Origin: Ziziphus jujuba
Taxonomy: Eukaryota > Streptophyta > Magnoliopsida > Rosales > Rhamnaceae
Assembly (NCBI RefSeq): GCF_031755915.1
Contig: NC_083380.1
Span: forward strand, 13,082,001-13,146,000
DNA length: 64,000 nt
Reading direction: 5' to 3'
Positions 38,310 through 50,934 of this stretch are shown piece by piece. Positions within the stretch are counted from its first letter, which is position 1, and the number at the start of each line of letters is the position of its first letter. A program made the position numbers and the translations under genes. The notes below the pieces were generated by a model, which did not search any database, had not been told where the DNA came from, and saw nothing but the letters and a program-made list of their open reading frames with translations.

Positions 38310-41300
38310 TTACTTTAGGATATCTATAACATCCTTTCCGGATCTGACAACAACTGGGGAAGTAGATAGACCATTTTCTATCATCTGCTTGTGAGGAACC
38401 ATTAGGAGATCACATTTCTGACTAACCTCTTGAGCCTTTATTGATTTTTTGGTAGGTGAAGAACCAAACATCTGCACGATTAGGCTTCCACCTGCAATAA
38501 AATGCAGCTCAGTAAGTTTTGGAAAACTTGCGTTAAGAACTGTGTTTACTTCTTGTAATGGTGACACGACACCAACCAAGATGAAAAGTTGGCATGCAAT
38601 GAAAAAAAAAGAAAAAAAAAAAGAACAGTTACGTGAAGAGCAAAACTCATAACTCTTCATAGATGATCTTACTGATAATTATCATTTATAAAAGAAAAAA
38701 AACTCTCTTAAACATGCCAACTTATTTAACCTCTTAACCAATTTCACAAAAAATACTTTTACATCTTTCATTAGTTGGCAATTCTTTTTGGTATACCATG
38801 ATTTGCTAAAATACTTTCAAGTTTCAATAACAATTTCTGAACGCCTTCATCAAGTAGTTTCTTTTTTTGCTGAAATTCATTAAGTAGTTTCTTATGTCCA
38901 TGGTTCAGGCACTTCTTATTCAATAGATATATACATCAAATATTAACATGCACAAACGGAGATTCAGAAGGATATCAGTTTTATTTTGTGTTTTAGAAAC
39001 TGCAAAGGTTCATAATGAAGTTATGGAGAGAGGAAGATTTACCAAGGACAAAAGTGGCCCCAATCCATCCAAGCGTACCCCACCTTTCACCAAGAAGAAA
39101 CCAAGCAAATCCAGCACCCCAAACTGGCTCAAGACCATAAATTAAGGCAGTTTTTGTCGCTGAAACATCACGCATGGCTGAAATCTGTAGGCACAGGAAA
39201 TTTCAATGATGAATTATGGGAAAGCAAATGGTAGTTTGTACACCAAGTTATTTCAACAAGGAAATTAGTTGAGAAAGGGTGCATGTGGTCTACAAAAAAC
39301 AAATTAAGTAATGCAACTTGCTTGAGAGGACAGCTCAAAAGTTTAGCAGCATGCATCCTCCAGTAAGAATCCAAGATATTAGTTTTCCTAAGCAAAATAG
39401 AATTAACTTGAAAATCTTCTAGTACCTCAATCAATGAACAAAACCCAGTTGAAAATAGACCAGTATAAAGTGCAGGCATCCATGGAAATGCAACAATCCA
39501 ATCCAATAACTCTGTCCAAGTCCATGTTGATAGGTTAAAATTGTTATCACCATCAAAACAGCCTCCAATCAAAAGCCACATCATGGATATCACAGCAACG
39601 ACACACACCTAGATGAAACCACAGATTTGTTCAACTGCATAAATTAGAGCTAAACTTTCTGAATGTCATATTACAACTATGTTTGAGCATGAAAAAGGCA
39701 TGAGTTCCTTCCGAATAGAACATACCTCATAACCAAGAAGGGCCAAGAAGTCTTCTTTCTTTGTGCTTCGTGAAATATGTTCAGTTCGAAGCATGTGAAT
39801 TCCAAAAAATATTGCACTTAAAAAGTTCAAAAGATCACCAAGCTGAAACAAAGAATAGTGCAATCATCCATCAACAAAGAGAGCCACAAAAAGAATTGTA
39901 CTATCAACTTGCTAATTTCCATTTTGTAATATCAGCTTCTTAACTAATATATTCTGATTCAAAATCCATTGGCATACATTTGGAGGAGATCCACTGCATT
40001 CCAGCATGGCAACCCCAAGGGCAGACATAAGAACTCCAAACCAGGTACGGGCAGGTATAACTGCTCCTAACATACCATCAAACAATGGAACTGCAATAAC
40101 CTGTTCAATAGCACAGTTAGATACAAAACTAATCAAACTTTGAAGAAAACACATAACATTTGCTTATTTCAGGAAAAGAAAAATCATGGAGGATTTTTTT
40201 CATCTACATTGGAATATGTTTCTATGATGCTAAATACCAGTTGCATAGCATACAATTTCGGATAATAGCCAGCTAAATGGCTGCATAGGAATATTAGATA
40301 ACAGTGTGGAGTTTTTCCCTATTATCTTCCCGACAGGGAATCAACTCTAGTCATTCAAGCTAAATGGACAAAGAGAACAATAATCAGATATTTCTAAGAT
40401 GTAATGCATTTATAAAGATTGCTGAAAAAATTCATGTATCTGCAAAGTTTGTGCTTACTGTAAACAGAGAAATGAACGATGCACGCCCAGCATCAGATGT
40501 AAGTAATCCAATTGCCTCAATAACGTAAGCTAAACTGATCCAAAACCCCAATTCTATCCCTGCATTTCGGGTCTTGACATCGTCTCGTGCCTGAAATACA
40601 AATGGCAAAAATGGGATAGCCGACATGACAAATCGCACAGCTGAGAAGGCTGCTGGGTCCATATAAGCTTCAACTCCTTTAACAACAGGAATATCACTTG
40701 CTGCAGTTTTAAAGTCGAAAAAGTTATCATCTTTAGTCTGATCATAGAATTTTCAATAGACAATATTCATTAACTAACAAAGAAGCATAATTCCTCAACT
40801 AGCTCAGTAACACAATTTACAACAGCTTTAATTGAGGAATCACTCTTTTGCACCTTCCCTTAATTGATATGTAAAAATATACCCATAAATTAATTCAAAT
40901 ACTCATCTAAAAATTTCATCAAAACTATAAAGCATATTAGCAAAGATCCATATTAGAAAATTTCTCGGCAGGTCATAATTCAAGTTGGGGGACATCGACA
41001 CATATCAATTTGTTCAAGGTTAAGATTACCCATTATAGAATTTCTTAGACAGTGAAAATTTATGCCTTGCAAGTAACTCAAACAGCCTCGAAACATTATC
41101 TAAGCATCTATGAGTACAGAATCATCATTGCCGCGAAGCTACTAAATATATGTTCATATAAAATCCAACCATAAAAAAAGCAAAATTCTTATAGAAACTG
41201 GATCAAAATCTCTTGGAAGTGAATCTCAAGAAAAGAGACATACCATAGACAACGGTAATGACATTGAGCAATATAATACTCCTAAACTTATTGGATGCGA

Positions 41301-41706
41301 ACAAGATCTTCCGCCAAAAGGGTTTCTTTCTTGCAAGTGGTTTCAAACCCATATATGAAAAATTCTGTTTATGAGCTTCGGTTTCTTTTTTCTCAAACGT
41401 ATTGGAGTCCCTACCATGGTTAATGTCGAAAATCCCATAATGGGTTCTCTCAAATTCATGAGAATTCTTGGTTCTTATTTGTCTAATACTAGCTGATTGA
41501 GAAGTAGAACAAGAAGAAGAGGATGGTGAAGGTGAATCTGAAGAAGGGTCTAAGGAAAACGTGATAAAACGTTGTCGTTTGCTCTGTGAGATGGGAACGG
41601 TAGAGAAGAAATGGAACATGGAGTGGTTAATATTAAGGTGGGATGAAACTTGGGAAGCAGAGTCATTTGTCAATGTCCTCCATGTGGCTGAAAATTGGCA
41701 AGCCAT
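38310..41706 (-). CDS. EamA/DMT-superfamily membrane transporter, probably plastid-targeted (complete, seven exons)
   Basis: A putative small-solute permease of the drug/metabolite transporter superfamily; the substrate is unknown. Exons, 5' to 3' on -: 41706-41244, 40700-40459, 40100-39978, 39842-39726, 39608-39426, 39184-39043 and 38491-38310. GT..AG introns and matching phases give 483 residues. Residues 1 to about 135 are rich in Ser, Thr and basic residues and low in acidic residues near the start, which suits a chloroplast transit peptide. The first membrane segment is the EamA-like SIILLNVITVVYASDIPVVK (about 142-162). Two EamA repeats follow (about 145-285 and 290-440), the second ending in the characteristic LLGERWGTLGWIGATFVLGG. 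A hydrophilic tail follows. It resembles cyanobacterial-type DMT proteins more than the plasma-membrane WAT1/MtN21 group. Start chosen as the first ATG of the long first exon. Confidence 0.9.
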
Positions 41707-41749
41707 GAATGAAAAGGAACAGAGACTTAAAAGGCTTAGCTAAGCTTCT

Positions 41750-42426
41750 TTCTGGTTTGGCTGCCTAAATACGCAGCATGTAAGCAAAAAAATTTGAATT
41801 TTTGTTTCAGAAGCTAATCAAATTCATATTTATCAATGGCTGAACTGAAAAATTTTCCCTTTTTTTTTTAAGAGGGGAGATTTTGGAATGAATGGAAAAT
41901 TGGTATAATAAAAAACAGAGCAAAGGTGACAAATATTTGTACAATTCTATCCATAGGGGTTCCGACCAAAACAACACAAAAAACGTGTGGCACATGGGAT
42001 TTTCATTGTCTTTTCAGACTTGTGTGGAGGTCCAAAGACTCTACCTTCTACACGTTGTGAATGTGAATCACTGTTTAAAGTCTCACAAGTCAAAGCTAGG
42101 GGACCCTGTTAAAAATCTTGTATGAATTATTAACCATATATAGTTCAAGTCCTTAGCGCCAATATTATTATTATTATTATTGAAAAACATCATAGTCTAG
42201 TTCGAATATAAAAATTCTAAATTCGATAATGAAAATATCTCCAATAGAGAGATACATATCATTTTTCTTTCATACAATTCCCAATATGACATTAATATAT
42301 ATATATATATATAAATATATAATATCATATATATAAATATATATAAAAGCACTTAACCGGAAAGCAAAAAGTTTATTGGTTAATTACTGATCGAATCACA
42401 CGAAACAGCAAAGAAGAAGAACACCT
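41750..42426. other. Intergenic DNA between the tubulin 3' end and the EamA promoter
   Basis: Both flanking genes are read on the - strand, so this stretch holds the EamA promoter and 5' UTR and, to the right, the beta-tubulin 3' UTR. It includes a (TA)n-rich palindromic stretch at about 42295-42345. No additional gene is seen. Confidence 0.55.
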
Positions 42427-45314
42427 TCAGTTTTCAACGACATCACCACCATCATCTTCTTCGTATTCAACATCTTCTTCCACAGTAGCATCCTGATATT
42501 GCTGATACTCCGCAACAAGATCATTCATATTGCTTTCTGCCTCAGTAAACTCCATCTCATCCATTCCTTCACCAGTATACCAATGCAAGAAAGCTTTCCT
42601 CCTAAACATAGCAGTGAATTGCTCACTCACCCTTCTGAACATTTCCTGTATGGATGTCGAATTCCCAACGAAAGTGGAAGCCATTGAAAGCCCTCTTGGA
42701 GGAATATCACAAACACTTGATTTCACATTGTTTGGGATCCACTCAACGAAGTAGGATGAGTTTCTGTTCTGCACATTGATCATCTGCTCGTCTACTTCTT
42801 TAGTGCTCATTTTGCCTCTGAACATTGCTGAAGCAGTGAGATATCGTCCATGGCGAGGATCGGCAGCACACATCATGTTCTTGGCGTCCCACATTTGCTG
42901 TGTGAGTTCAGGGACACTGAGAGAACGGTATTGCTGTGATCCTCTTGATGTCAATGGAGCAAAACCCACCATGAAGAAGTGAAGCCTTGGGAAAGGGATT
43001 AAGTTCACGGCAAGTTTTCGAAGATCAGAGTTGAGCTGGCCGGGAAATCTTAAGCAGCAAGTAACTCCACTCATTGTTGCAGAAATGAGATGGTTCAAAT
43101 CCCCAACTGTAAAACAGAATGATTAAAAAAGAATAATAAATATAAGTAATAACAATTTAGTGTATGCTATTATATGAGAGTTTAATGCTTGTGTGTGTTA
43201 TTAAATAGAAGCACTAAATTGAAAATCATTTCAAATGGTTGATAAAACGAGGCTAATTTTGTTATATAATATAATCGTTTTTCTTTTTCTGGTATATGTA
43301 TGTTTGATCTCTTAGATAAATAAATAAACAGAAAATCAAAAACATAAAAGGTCATAAAAAAAAGGGGTTAATTGAAAACCATTTCCCATTGAAATAATTT
43401 GCTGAAATATATAAAAGTTTAGCTTTCATTTGGCGGTGTTTGTGTATGTTATTTAGAGAAACACAAAATTGAAAACCGTTTTAAACTGTTTATAAAATGA
43501 GACTAGTTTTGTTAACCATCTTTTAAATAGAAAAGAAAAACAGAAAATCAAAAAATATAAATGTTGCCAAATTGGGACGGGGTTAATTTATTTGGTTGTT
43601 CTAACTTACAGCTAGGGGTGGTGAGCTTGAGAGTTCTGAAGCAGATATCGTAAAGAGCTTCATTGTCAAGGACCATGCATTCGTCAGCATTCTCAACCAG
43701 TTGATGAACAGAGAGTGTTGCATTGTAAGGCTCAACAACTGTATCAGAAACCTTTGGAGATGGAAAAACTGAGAAAGTCATCATCATTCTATCTGGGAAT
43801 TCTTCTCTAATCTTTGAAATCAGTAGAGTTCCCATTCCCGACCCAGTTCCACCTCCAAGTGAATGACATACTTGAAATCCTGCATTTAATTTATTTGATT
43901 AAATAAACTGTATGATCAATTTCATCATTAACGCCAAGTACATATGAATTCCATCATATATATAAATTGCATTACTTTCTTATTCAATTCAGGGCATTTT
44001 AACTTGTCCATATTATCTTAAACACAATATTAATTTGGAGATTATGAACTATTTGTCTCATTTTGACTCTAGTACAAAGTTTAAGGATTTTGCTCTTGTT
44101 AATTAAGATTATGACCTATATCTCTCTTGTACATGCAATTTGACAAAGTCAAATTGACCTTTACAATCATGAAAACATCAAATCTTTTCATTCACAACTG
44201 TAGAGCCAGACTTTCAAAAAACAAACAAACAAAAAAACTTTAGAGCCATCAATTGGAAATTTTCATTAACAGTAAAGTCAAATGTAAAATAGCATCCTAT
44301 GGTAAAGAAATTAATTCTGCATATCCTAAGGAGTTGCTTTTTAGAAACACTCCTAATTCCAAACTGTTTATTCCTATGATGTAAACAGGCTTTTATACAT
44401 GTAAATATCATAAGAATAACAAGCACTTGTACTATATATGAATTCTTTTAATCCTATAAAGTTGAAGTTAAGTATAAGATTCAAGAACAAAATAAGTCTA
44501 TCTATATATTCGATTATGTTGAAGTTATATATAAGATTCAAGAACCAAATAAATCTATCTATATATTCTATTCCATATTTATTATATATCTTTTCTGTTT
44601 TGTCATTGAAAATAAAAAAAAAATAAAAAAAAGGAAAAATATGAATGAAAAAATAAATTAGATGTAAAAATTGATGAGTTATGAAAAAATGATGAAACAG
44701 AAAAGGAAACAGATAAATAAGAATGAAAAAGTTAATCAAAAATTTAATCTAATAATGTATGCATGCCTATATGTAAGGTTGTTCAAAAAACAGTAAAAAA
44801 TATATCCAATTCCAATTCCATTCATAAACATTAACATTTTTTGAATTACCCATAATTTAATCAAGCGCAACAAATATATATATGTATATATATGTACATC
44901 AATCTAGCACATATGCGTACCTTGCAAGCAATCACAGTTCTCTGCTTCCTTCCTCACAACATCCAAAACCGAATCAATAAGCTCTGCACCTTCAGTGTAA
45001 TGCCCTTTAGCCCAGTTGTTTCCGGCACCGGACTGCCCGAACACGAAGTTGTCGGGCCGGAAAATCTGACCGTACGGTCCGGTCCGGACGCTGTCCATGG
45101 TGCCGGGTTCAAGGTCCATGAGAACCGCTCTCGGCACATACCTTCCATTATTGACTTCATTGAAATACACATTCACTCTTTCCAGCTGAAGATCAGAATT
45201 CCCGGTGTACCGGCCGGTGGGATCTATGCCATGCTCATCACAAACCACCTCCCAGAACTTTGATCCAATTTGATTCCCACATTGCCCTCCTTGAATATGA
45301 AGAATCTCTCTCAT
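42427..45314 (-). CDS. TUBB: Beta-tubulin (complete, three exons)
   Basis: The beta subunit of the microtubule heterodimer; it binds and hydrolyses GTP at the exchangeable site. Exons on -: 45314-44921, 43879-43610 and 43106-42427, joined by GT..AG introns to give 447 residues, the usual plant length. The start has the tetrapeptide [14 protein letters not shown] (8-17) is the N-terminal nucleotide-binding loop, and GGGTGSGMG early in exon 2 is the tubulin signature motif binding GTP phosphates. The C-terminus is a Glu/Asp-rich tail ([17 protein letters not shown]), the surface for microtubule-associated proteins. Intron positions follow the common two-intron plant beta-tubulin pattern. Which paralogue (TUB1-TUB9-like) it is cannot be told by eye. 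Confidence 0.98.
43160..43560. repeat. Diverged duplication inside beta-tubulin intron 2
   Basis: Blocks at about 43185-43350 and 43437-43560 share ordered text on +: a 'tgtgtgttatt' type start, 'aaattgaaaa(t/c)c(a/g)tttcaaa'-like and 'ataaaa(c/t)gag(g/a)cta(a/g)ttttgtta' segments, and 'aaacagaaaatcaaaaa'. About three quarters of the intron thus seems to be an old internal duplication. Confidence 0.55.
44462..44575. repeat. Tandem duplication, 2 x 57 bp, in beta-tubulin intron 1
   Basis: Copy 1 (44462-44518) and copy 2 (44519-44575) share TTGAAGTTA, TATAAGATTCAAGAAC and TCTATCTATATATTC. Differences are few, so the duplication is fairly recent. Intron 1 is long (43880-44920), and plant tubulin first introns often carry expression elements. 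Confidence 0.8.
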
Positions 45315-45441
45315 TTTGCCTAGGGGAGAAGTTAGTGTCCGATGGCAAAAATGGAAATGGGCTTTTTTTAATAACTGCCACGGACTTGATAAGCTCTTTC
45401 CTCGGAGGGGTGTGAATCGGAGGGAAGAGGGTGGAGGTGGT

Positions 45442-45449
45442 TATTTATA
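45442..45449 (-). promoter_or_regulatory. TATA box of the beta-tubulin gene
   Basis: TATAAATA reads on - at 45449-45442, about 130 bases upstream of the start codon. It implies transcription from about 45415 and a leader of roughly 100 bases. The surrounding 45400-45700 is noticeably less AT-rich than the rest of the intergenic DNA, as expected for an active promoter. Confidence 0.75.
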
Positions 45450-45869
45450 CAGAGGGATGGGAATGATCCAACGGTGATGATTGATCTGTTGGGAAGGTGA
45501 AATTACTTTTCTACCCCTTTGTTTGTTGTGGACATGGAGAGTGGAATTGTGGAGGGACGGCCGAGGAGTTGTCGGATTGATGAAGGACAAAAGTGTCAAT
45601 CTAGTGGTAGTGGTATGTTTGTGTTGGAATAATTGCCATCTGGGGGTTTTTTACTCAGCATCGCCGGCTTAGCAGGGATGGCTGATTATGATATTGTCGT
45701 GATCTGGTGTTGCGTAATTGGAAATGCACCGAATTTTGTAGATTATACCATAAATGCCATTGCAAATATAATAATAATAAATAAATAAATAAATAGAAGT
45801 TTAAAAAAGAAGAAAAAAAATTAAATTATGATGTTGTTATTATTATTTTTTTGCTAAAATAAAAAAAAT

Positions 45870-46105
45870 CTCTGATAGTGTTATAAGTATCAAATCGTAG
45901 CCCTGCACTACACGGTATGAGATTATCCGAAACAATAACAAAGCTTATTAAGATTCAATGAGACCATTCGAAGCAATTATGGGACTTGTCAAAACTCGAT
46001 GAGATCATCCAAAATAATAATAAAATTTGTCAAGATTCGAATCTTAACTTTTAAAATCACAGGCGTGAAGGCTGAGCCTTCTTACCGTTAAATTATCATC
46101 TTGCT
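45870..46105 (-). mobile_element. SINE-like element: tRNA-like head plus three 41-bp units
   Basis: On the - strand, about 46105-46030 reads as a tRNA-like Pol III head. It has an A-box-like TAATTTAACGGTAAGAAGG (46099-46081) and a B-box-like AAGATTCGAATCTT (46044-46031) with a paired AAGGCTCAGCCTT segment between. Next to it (+ coordinates 45918-45958, 45959-45999 and 46000-46040) are three imperfect 41-bp tandem units, each starting TGAGA and ending in a TCAA/TCGA. A tRNA-derived SINE with an internally repeated body fits best. Target-site duplications were not resolved. Confidence 0.55.
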
Positions 46106-46109
46106 TGGT

Positions 46110-46113
46110 AATA

Positions 46114-46145
<32 letters not shown>

Positions 46146-46674
46146 GATTTAAACATTGATATACATTAATACGATGATAATTGATTGTGTTACACTAAAA
46201 AGCTTCAATGACAATGAATTTTGTTGTCTTAGTCTTAAACTTAAACTAGGGAATGACAATTACCAAAAAACAAATAATTATGGAGTTACAAAAATTATCC
46301 CAATTTAATATATATAATTATAAATGAAAATATTTTACTGGATGATGTCAAATATGTATGATACCTGACAAATTTTTAATTTAAAATATTCCAACCATGA
46401 ATTAAAAAACAATCGGACAACGTATCATGTTTTACATGGTCCAATAAATTATTTCTGTATTTGTAAAGATATATATATACATACAAAAAATTTATGTTGG
46501 GCTCGCTATCAAATTCCCATTATACATAATTTTTGAAATATATTACCCTAATTACGTACATATAATCAAGTGTGTGAGGTGCCACACCCAGTCAAAAAGG
46601 AATCTGTCATATATCCTTCTTAGCAGTTTGAAAGGGTCATGGGGAGGCAAATTGGTGTTAGTGTTGTCTTATAT

Positions 46675-46714
<40 letters not shown>

Positions 46715-47707
46715 CACATGGGGCTTCTGTATTGTGCTGCAAAGCATTTCTCTTTATATGTGGAATATCTTTCTCTCCTGTCCTAATCGCAGCCGGTTCC
46801 CGGCCATCGTTAGTTCAAACTAGCCCAATGCTTTTAACAACTAATATATCATAAAAAGAAAGAAAGCCAAAAGAGAAGGTCAATTTAGTCTTTGGATGCA
46901 ACACTTCTTAAGAAATTGAAATATATGATAAAACACTTCTATCCTCATGTATAGATAAACATTTTATAAATTTTACAATATTTATTTGGCTCACTACCAT
47001 GGATATTGTATCACTATTGTTACTATATGCATATCACCGATCATTACCAAAAACAATAATAATAATAATAATAATGTACATCACCAATAATGAGCTTACA
47101 TGTAAGTTTTTTTGTTACATTGGGTCCAACGCTCAAATAGTTCAACATACTCATAAAATTATTTTTAAAAGCAAAGTCAAACTCACTCTTTATTTATATT
47201 TTATATTATTTTTATTTAACGTTGCACAAATTCCAAAACCATTTTCAGAACAATTGACAATATATATATATACACACTCTTATTTAATGATGTAGAATGA
47301 AAATGTTTATTGGAAAAGACAAAATAAAGGATGTAGAAAAATATTGTTAGAGAACCTTATACAATTTTCCCTTGTAATAGTTAAATTGATAATTATGATT
47401 AGCGATAATTGATAATTATGATTAGTGATAATTTTTAGATGTTAAATTCAAGATTTGATGATGGAATCTCCTCCCTAACTAATTAAAAAAAAGAAAAATG
47501 AAAGACATATTCTTTTAAATAAAGAGTGATCTAGAAACGCTCTAGGGATTACTAGAAACGCTCTAGGGACTATTAATAACTGAAATAAAAAAAAAAGTAA
47601 AAGAAAATAAAATTGTCAGGAAATTAATTTGTCATAAATTATGTTTCTGAATCTATGCAATGCTTAGGCCAGCTTAAAAGTTTGGGCTAGCTAGCAGTCA
47701 TAGGTTT

Positions 47708-47743
<36 letters not shown>

Positions 47744-47780
47744 TTTAATTTTTAATTTTTTTAAATTTTATATATATAAA
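46110..47780. other. AT-rich intergenic DNA with microsatellites and short tandem repeats
   Basis: Contains (TTA)n at about 46108-46144, (TA)n at about 46672-46713 and (AAT)n at about 47054-47074. A 23-bp tandem pair starts TTGATAATTATGATTAG (47386-47408 and 47409-47431). A 21-bp tandem pair CTAGAAACGCTCTAGGGA lies at 47531-47551 and 47552-47572. A long poly-T run starts at 47711. No gene is seen. Confidence 0.6.
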
Positions 47781-47789
47781 ATATATAGA

Positions 47790-47979
47790 CTTGGGATTTT
47801 TTTTTTTTTTTGGGGTAATAGTGCATTAAGCACAAAAAGACAGCCAAAAAAAGGCTTACATGACATGGAAAGATCCCATAATGCCCTTAACAGCAATATC
47901 TAAAAACAGAGAGGGCGTAGAACCCATATTATGCAAATCAAAAAAGAAACGTGAACCATCCCTAAGGGCTTGGGATTTT
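47790..47979 (-). mobile_element. 5'-truncated retroposed fragment with 11-bp target-site duplication
   Basis: Direct repeats CTTGGGATTTT at 47790-47800 and 47969-47979 flank an insert that starts with a poly-T tract on +, that is, a poly-A tail on -. On -, the insert reads an open frame of about 36 codons ending in TAA at 47858-47856 (a segment reads GSRFFFDLHNMGSTPSLFL), then a short 3' UTR, then poly-A. This is the hallmark of target-primed reverse transcription: a truncated LINE or a processed gene fragment. I do not recognise the protein tail. Confidence 0.7.
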
Positions 47980-48971
47980 GTTGTTCACCTTTTTGATAGC
48001 TTAGTAGTATGTGCATGAAAAACTACTTCTGCATGGTTGGTTTATATGAAACGGCTAAGCATGAATGATATAAAGAAGAATTAATCTATATATGCATTGC
48101 CTTTTTCCTTTTTTTTTTTTGCTAGTTCCTATTCAAGAAATCAAGGCATCGATTATGTTGGGCTTTAATTTCTTTTGTGGGCTTCTTGGGCCCAGCTGTT
48201 GACAGGTATAATGGTGCATGGGCATTTAAGGTGATTATTGGAATATTGCTGGGAAAAACAATAAAATTAAGCTACCTTTTTTTTTTTTTTTTTTTTTAAA
48301 AAAAAAATATAAAAATGGATTGCGATCATTGAGAATTGTTGAAGCACTGTATGAGAAAACAATGTTGAGTTAGCATCTCAATTCAAATCAAGTAGCAACT
48401 TTCACATTGGATAGGACAAGTAAAAATTATCAAATAGTTTAGGAGAAACACATGTATGTGCAGTAAAGTACATGATAAATGAGTCTGATTGGCAATCTCA
48501 GTTTATGCAAAATTAGATATATTATTGATTTTCCACGTTAGTTAGCATTTAATGTTAAAATATGAGTAAGAACATGTTGAAATTCATCACATGCTTTTTT
48601 CTTTTTTTTTTAAATTTTTATCACAAGTTTTTTAAAACCAAAAAAAAAAAAAAAAATTGCTTGGAAAGTGAAAGTCCAAATATATATACAAAGGGAAAGA
48701 GACAGAGAGAGAGAGAGGGAGAGCGTATATTATAATATTACCTTGGATCATTAATTTCATTAATACATATCTGAACAGTAAAACTAGGCTACGCAAATGT
48801 AGATATGGTCAAGTCATTTTTTGAGGTACTGTTAGAAATTTTATTCATAAAAAAAAGGTGCTATTAGAAATTTTGTTGTGGGGCCTAAATTGTTATCTCC
48901 CAAAGAAATAAAAAAGGCATTTTCGGACTATATATTTGGGGATTTGGATTATGTATATTATATTTTTATAC

Positions 48972-49060
<89 letters not shown>

Positions 49061-49959
49061 ATATATTATATACTAAATAGATATATAGGAGGCATGAGAT
49101 TAGAGAGAGAAGTAGGCCCTCTATCCAACAAAAAACTAGAAATAATTAAACAATTATGGCATTCAAATTCTAGACGGGACAGAGGTACAGGCACTCGAGA
49201 ATTGAGTCATTCCATCATAATGACCATGGGACTATATCTTGAATCCATCCATCTCAGCTCAGCCTCAGGACATGGACTCAGATATTTGGGACCTTACATA
49301 TTTATTTCTTCAATTTATTTACTATTACTATTCAATAGTGACAGATATATACACAGATCAGACACAGAGAGAGAGAGAGGAACAAGATTCCAAATAAGAC
49401 ACAGTAATTTTGAAATCACGTAGACCTGCAATATATCATCCTTGTGTATGTATATATAGGGACAAACATGATACATATATAATATATATATATATATATT
49501 TTAGTAACTAATCATGATACACACACACATATATATATACAACCAAGAAAATTCATCATATATGCGTAATATGTGATTGGAGAATGAGAAGTTGGCGGGA
49601 TTGGATCCAAATCTGTGATGGATATGCAAAGTGTCGAAAAGTGCATGGTGAGGAACAAAAGATCCATACAACACATACATAGTTATAATTTGTTGGGAGA
49701 ATGGTTCCAATATAAAATGTAAAATTACTGTCATGTTAAAGTGCTGAGAGTTATAATATGATTTAAAATAAAATTTAATTGGAAAAACTAACAACCTTTA
49801 ATATTTATTATATTAATAAAATTTTCATATAAAATGGTAATTATGCTTCCAATAGATTAAAATTCTATGTGTAATTTATATAGCACCGAATTACATATAA
49901 ATTAGAATAATATATTTTATGAATTATATGTAATCGGTCTCTTTTGTAATTTAGAGGGG

Positions 49960-49990
<31 letters not shown>

Positions 49991-50400
49991 TAAAAGAGGG
50001 TGTTGAAATGCAATGCAAAAAAGATGAAAATAAAAATAATGAAAAGGGTAAATGAATGGTAGGAAAAATGGTGCATGGAGATAGAGAAGAGAAGAAGGGA
50101 AGGGAAAGGGTGGTATATGGGACAAGGAAAAAGGTAAGGAAGAGCAGAGAAGAGAGGGGCAGTTCGGATTTAGAATAAGTGTGAAAGGCACGGGACATGA
50201 AGAGAACAATAAATAGGAGAGAGAGAGTGTGAACTAAAGAAAGAGAGGTGATGAGGCTTATGATAACCCTCATGATCGTCACGTCGTTTTTCATTTCCTT
50301 CTCCCAATAACCCTCCCTCCTCTTCCCTCCCAGAATTCCACGCTTCCTCTTCCTTGCTTTTCTATTTTCTTTTTTCTTTTTTTAACATATATATGATATA
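47980..50400. other. Intergenic DNA upstream of WOX1
   Basis: Apart from the (GA)n microsatellite listed separately, this stretch holds poly-T and poly-A at about 48279-48307, short GA tracts near 49361-49379 and 49964-49990, and (AT)n. Long frames here are artefacts of the dinucleotide repeats (Arg-Glu runs). No gene is supported. Confidence 0.55.
48974..49057. repeat. (AG)n microsatellite, 84 bp
   Basis: An uninterrupted AG dinucleotide run of about 42 units. Any frame through it reads as Arg-Glu repeats and should not be taken as coding. It is likely to be length-polymorphic. Confidence 0.95.
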
Positions 50401-50934
50401 ATATTATATATATGTATCTATAAAGTATGTCCTAGCTAGTCAACTTCATATTCTTTCTCTCTCACTCTTGTTCCATATTAAACCAACACACACCCATTCT
50501 TCTTCAACTCTTTCACACTCTTACCCCTTTCTCTCTTTTCTTGATTGATCAATCCCCATCTCTGTTTGTCTCTCTGAAACTCATCAAACATATACACTAC
50601 CTTTCGCCCCCTCAAGTAAAGGCCCCCCCCCCCCCGCCCCCAATTCCCATTGCTTGTCTTCCTTAATACCATCTTATATTATTTTCTAGATATAAAAAAA
50701 CCTTTACTCTTAGATTAACTACTTTGAAAACCTACAGGGACATCCATCTTTCCAAACGCAACAAAAATCCCATCATAGCAAATACACAATTCCCTCAAAA
50801 GGGTAAAGAGAAAAGAACAAAGTGAAATCTATATAGATACCCATCTTGGTTGACCTTGGAGGGAAAAAAAGAAAAAAAAAGAAACAGAAGAAAACCCTAA
50901 CTAGTTTGTTTTGTTTTTCTCTGCATATTAAAAG
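50400..50934 (+). promoter_or_regulatory. WOX1 proximal promoter and leader
   Basis: Pyrimidine-rich sequence directly upstream of the WOX1 start, with CT-rich stretches (50452-50590) and a 13-base C run at 50623-50635. The AT-rich ATATAAAAAAACC near 50690 is a weak TATA candidate, but no TATA box could be chosen firmly. The last 60 bases are A/G-rich and lead into the ATG at 50935. Confidence 0.4.

Noticed and set aside
42499..42982. Plus-strand frames over beta-tubulin exon 3
   Set aside because: Shadows of the real tubulin reading frame on the opposite strand.
44892..45263. 123-codon plus-strand frame over beta-tubulin exon 1
   Set aside because: Shadow of the tubulin exon; it has no family match of its own.
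48878..49423. 181-codon open frame with a long Arg-Glu run
   Set aside because: It is the translation of an 84-bp (AG)n microsatellite with AT-rich flanks; no domain and no promoter.
50623..50635. C-run in the WOX1 leader as a functional i-motif
   Set aside because: A single homopolymer with no further structure; likely a slippage product.
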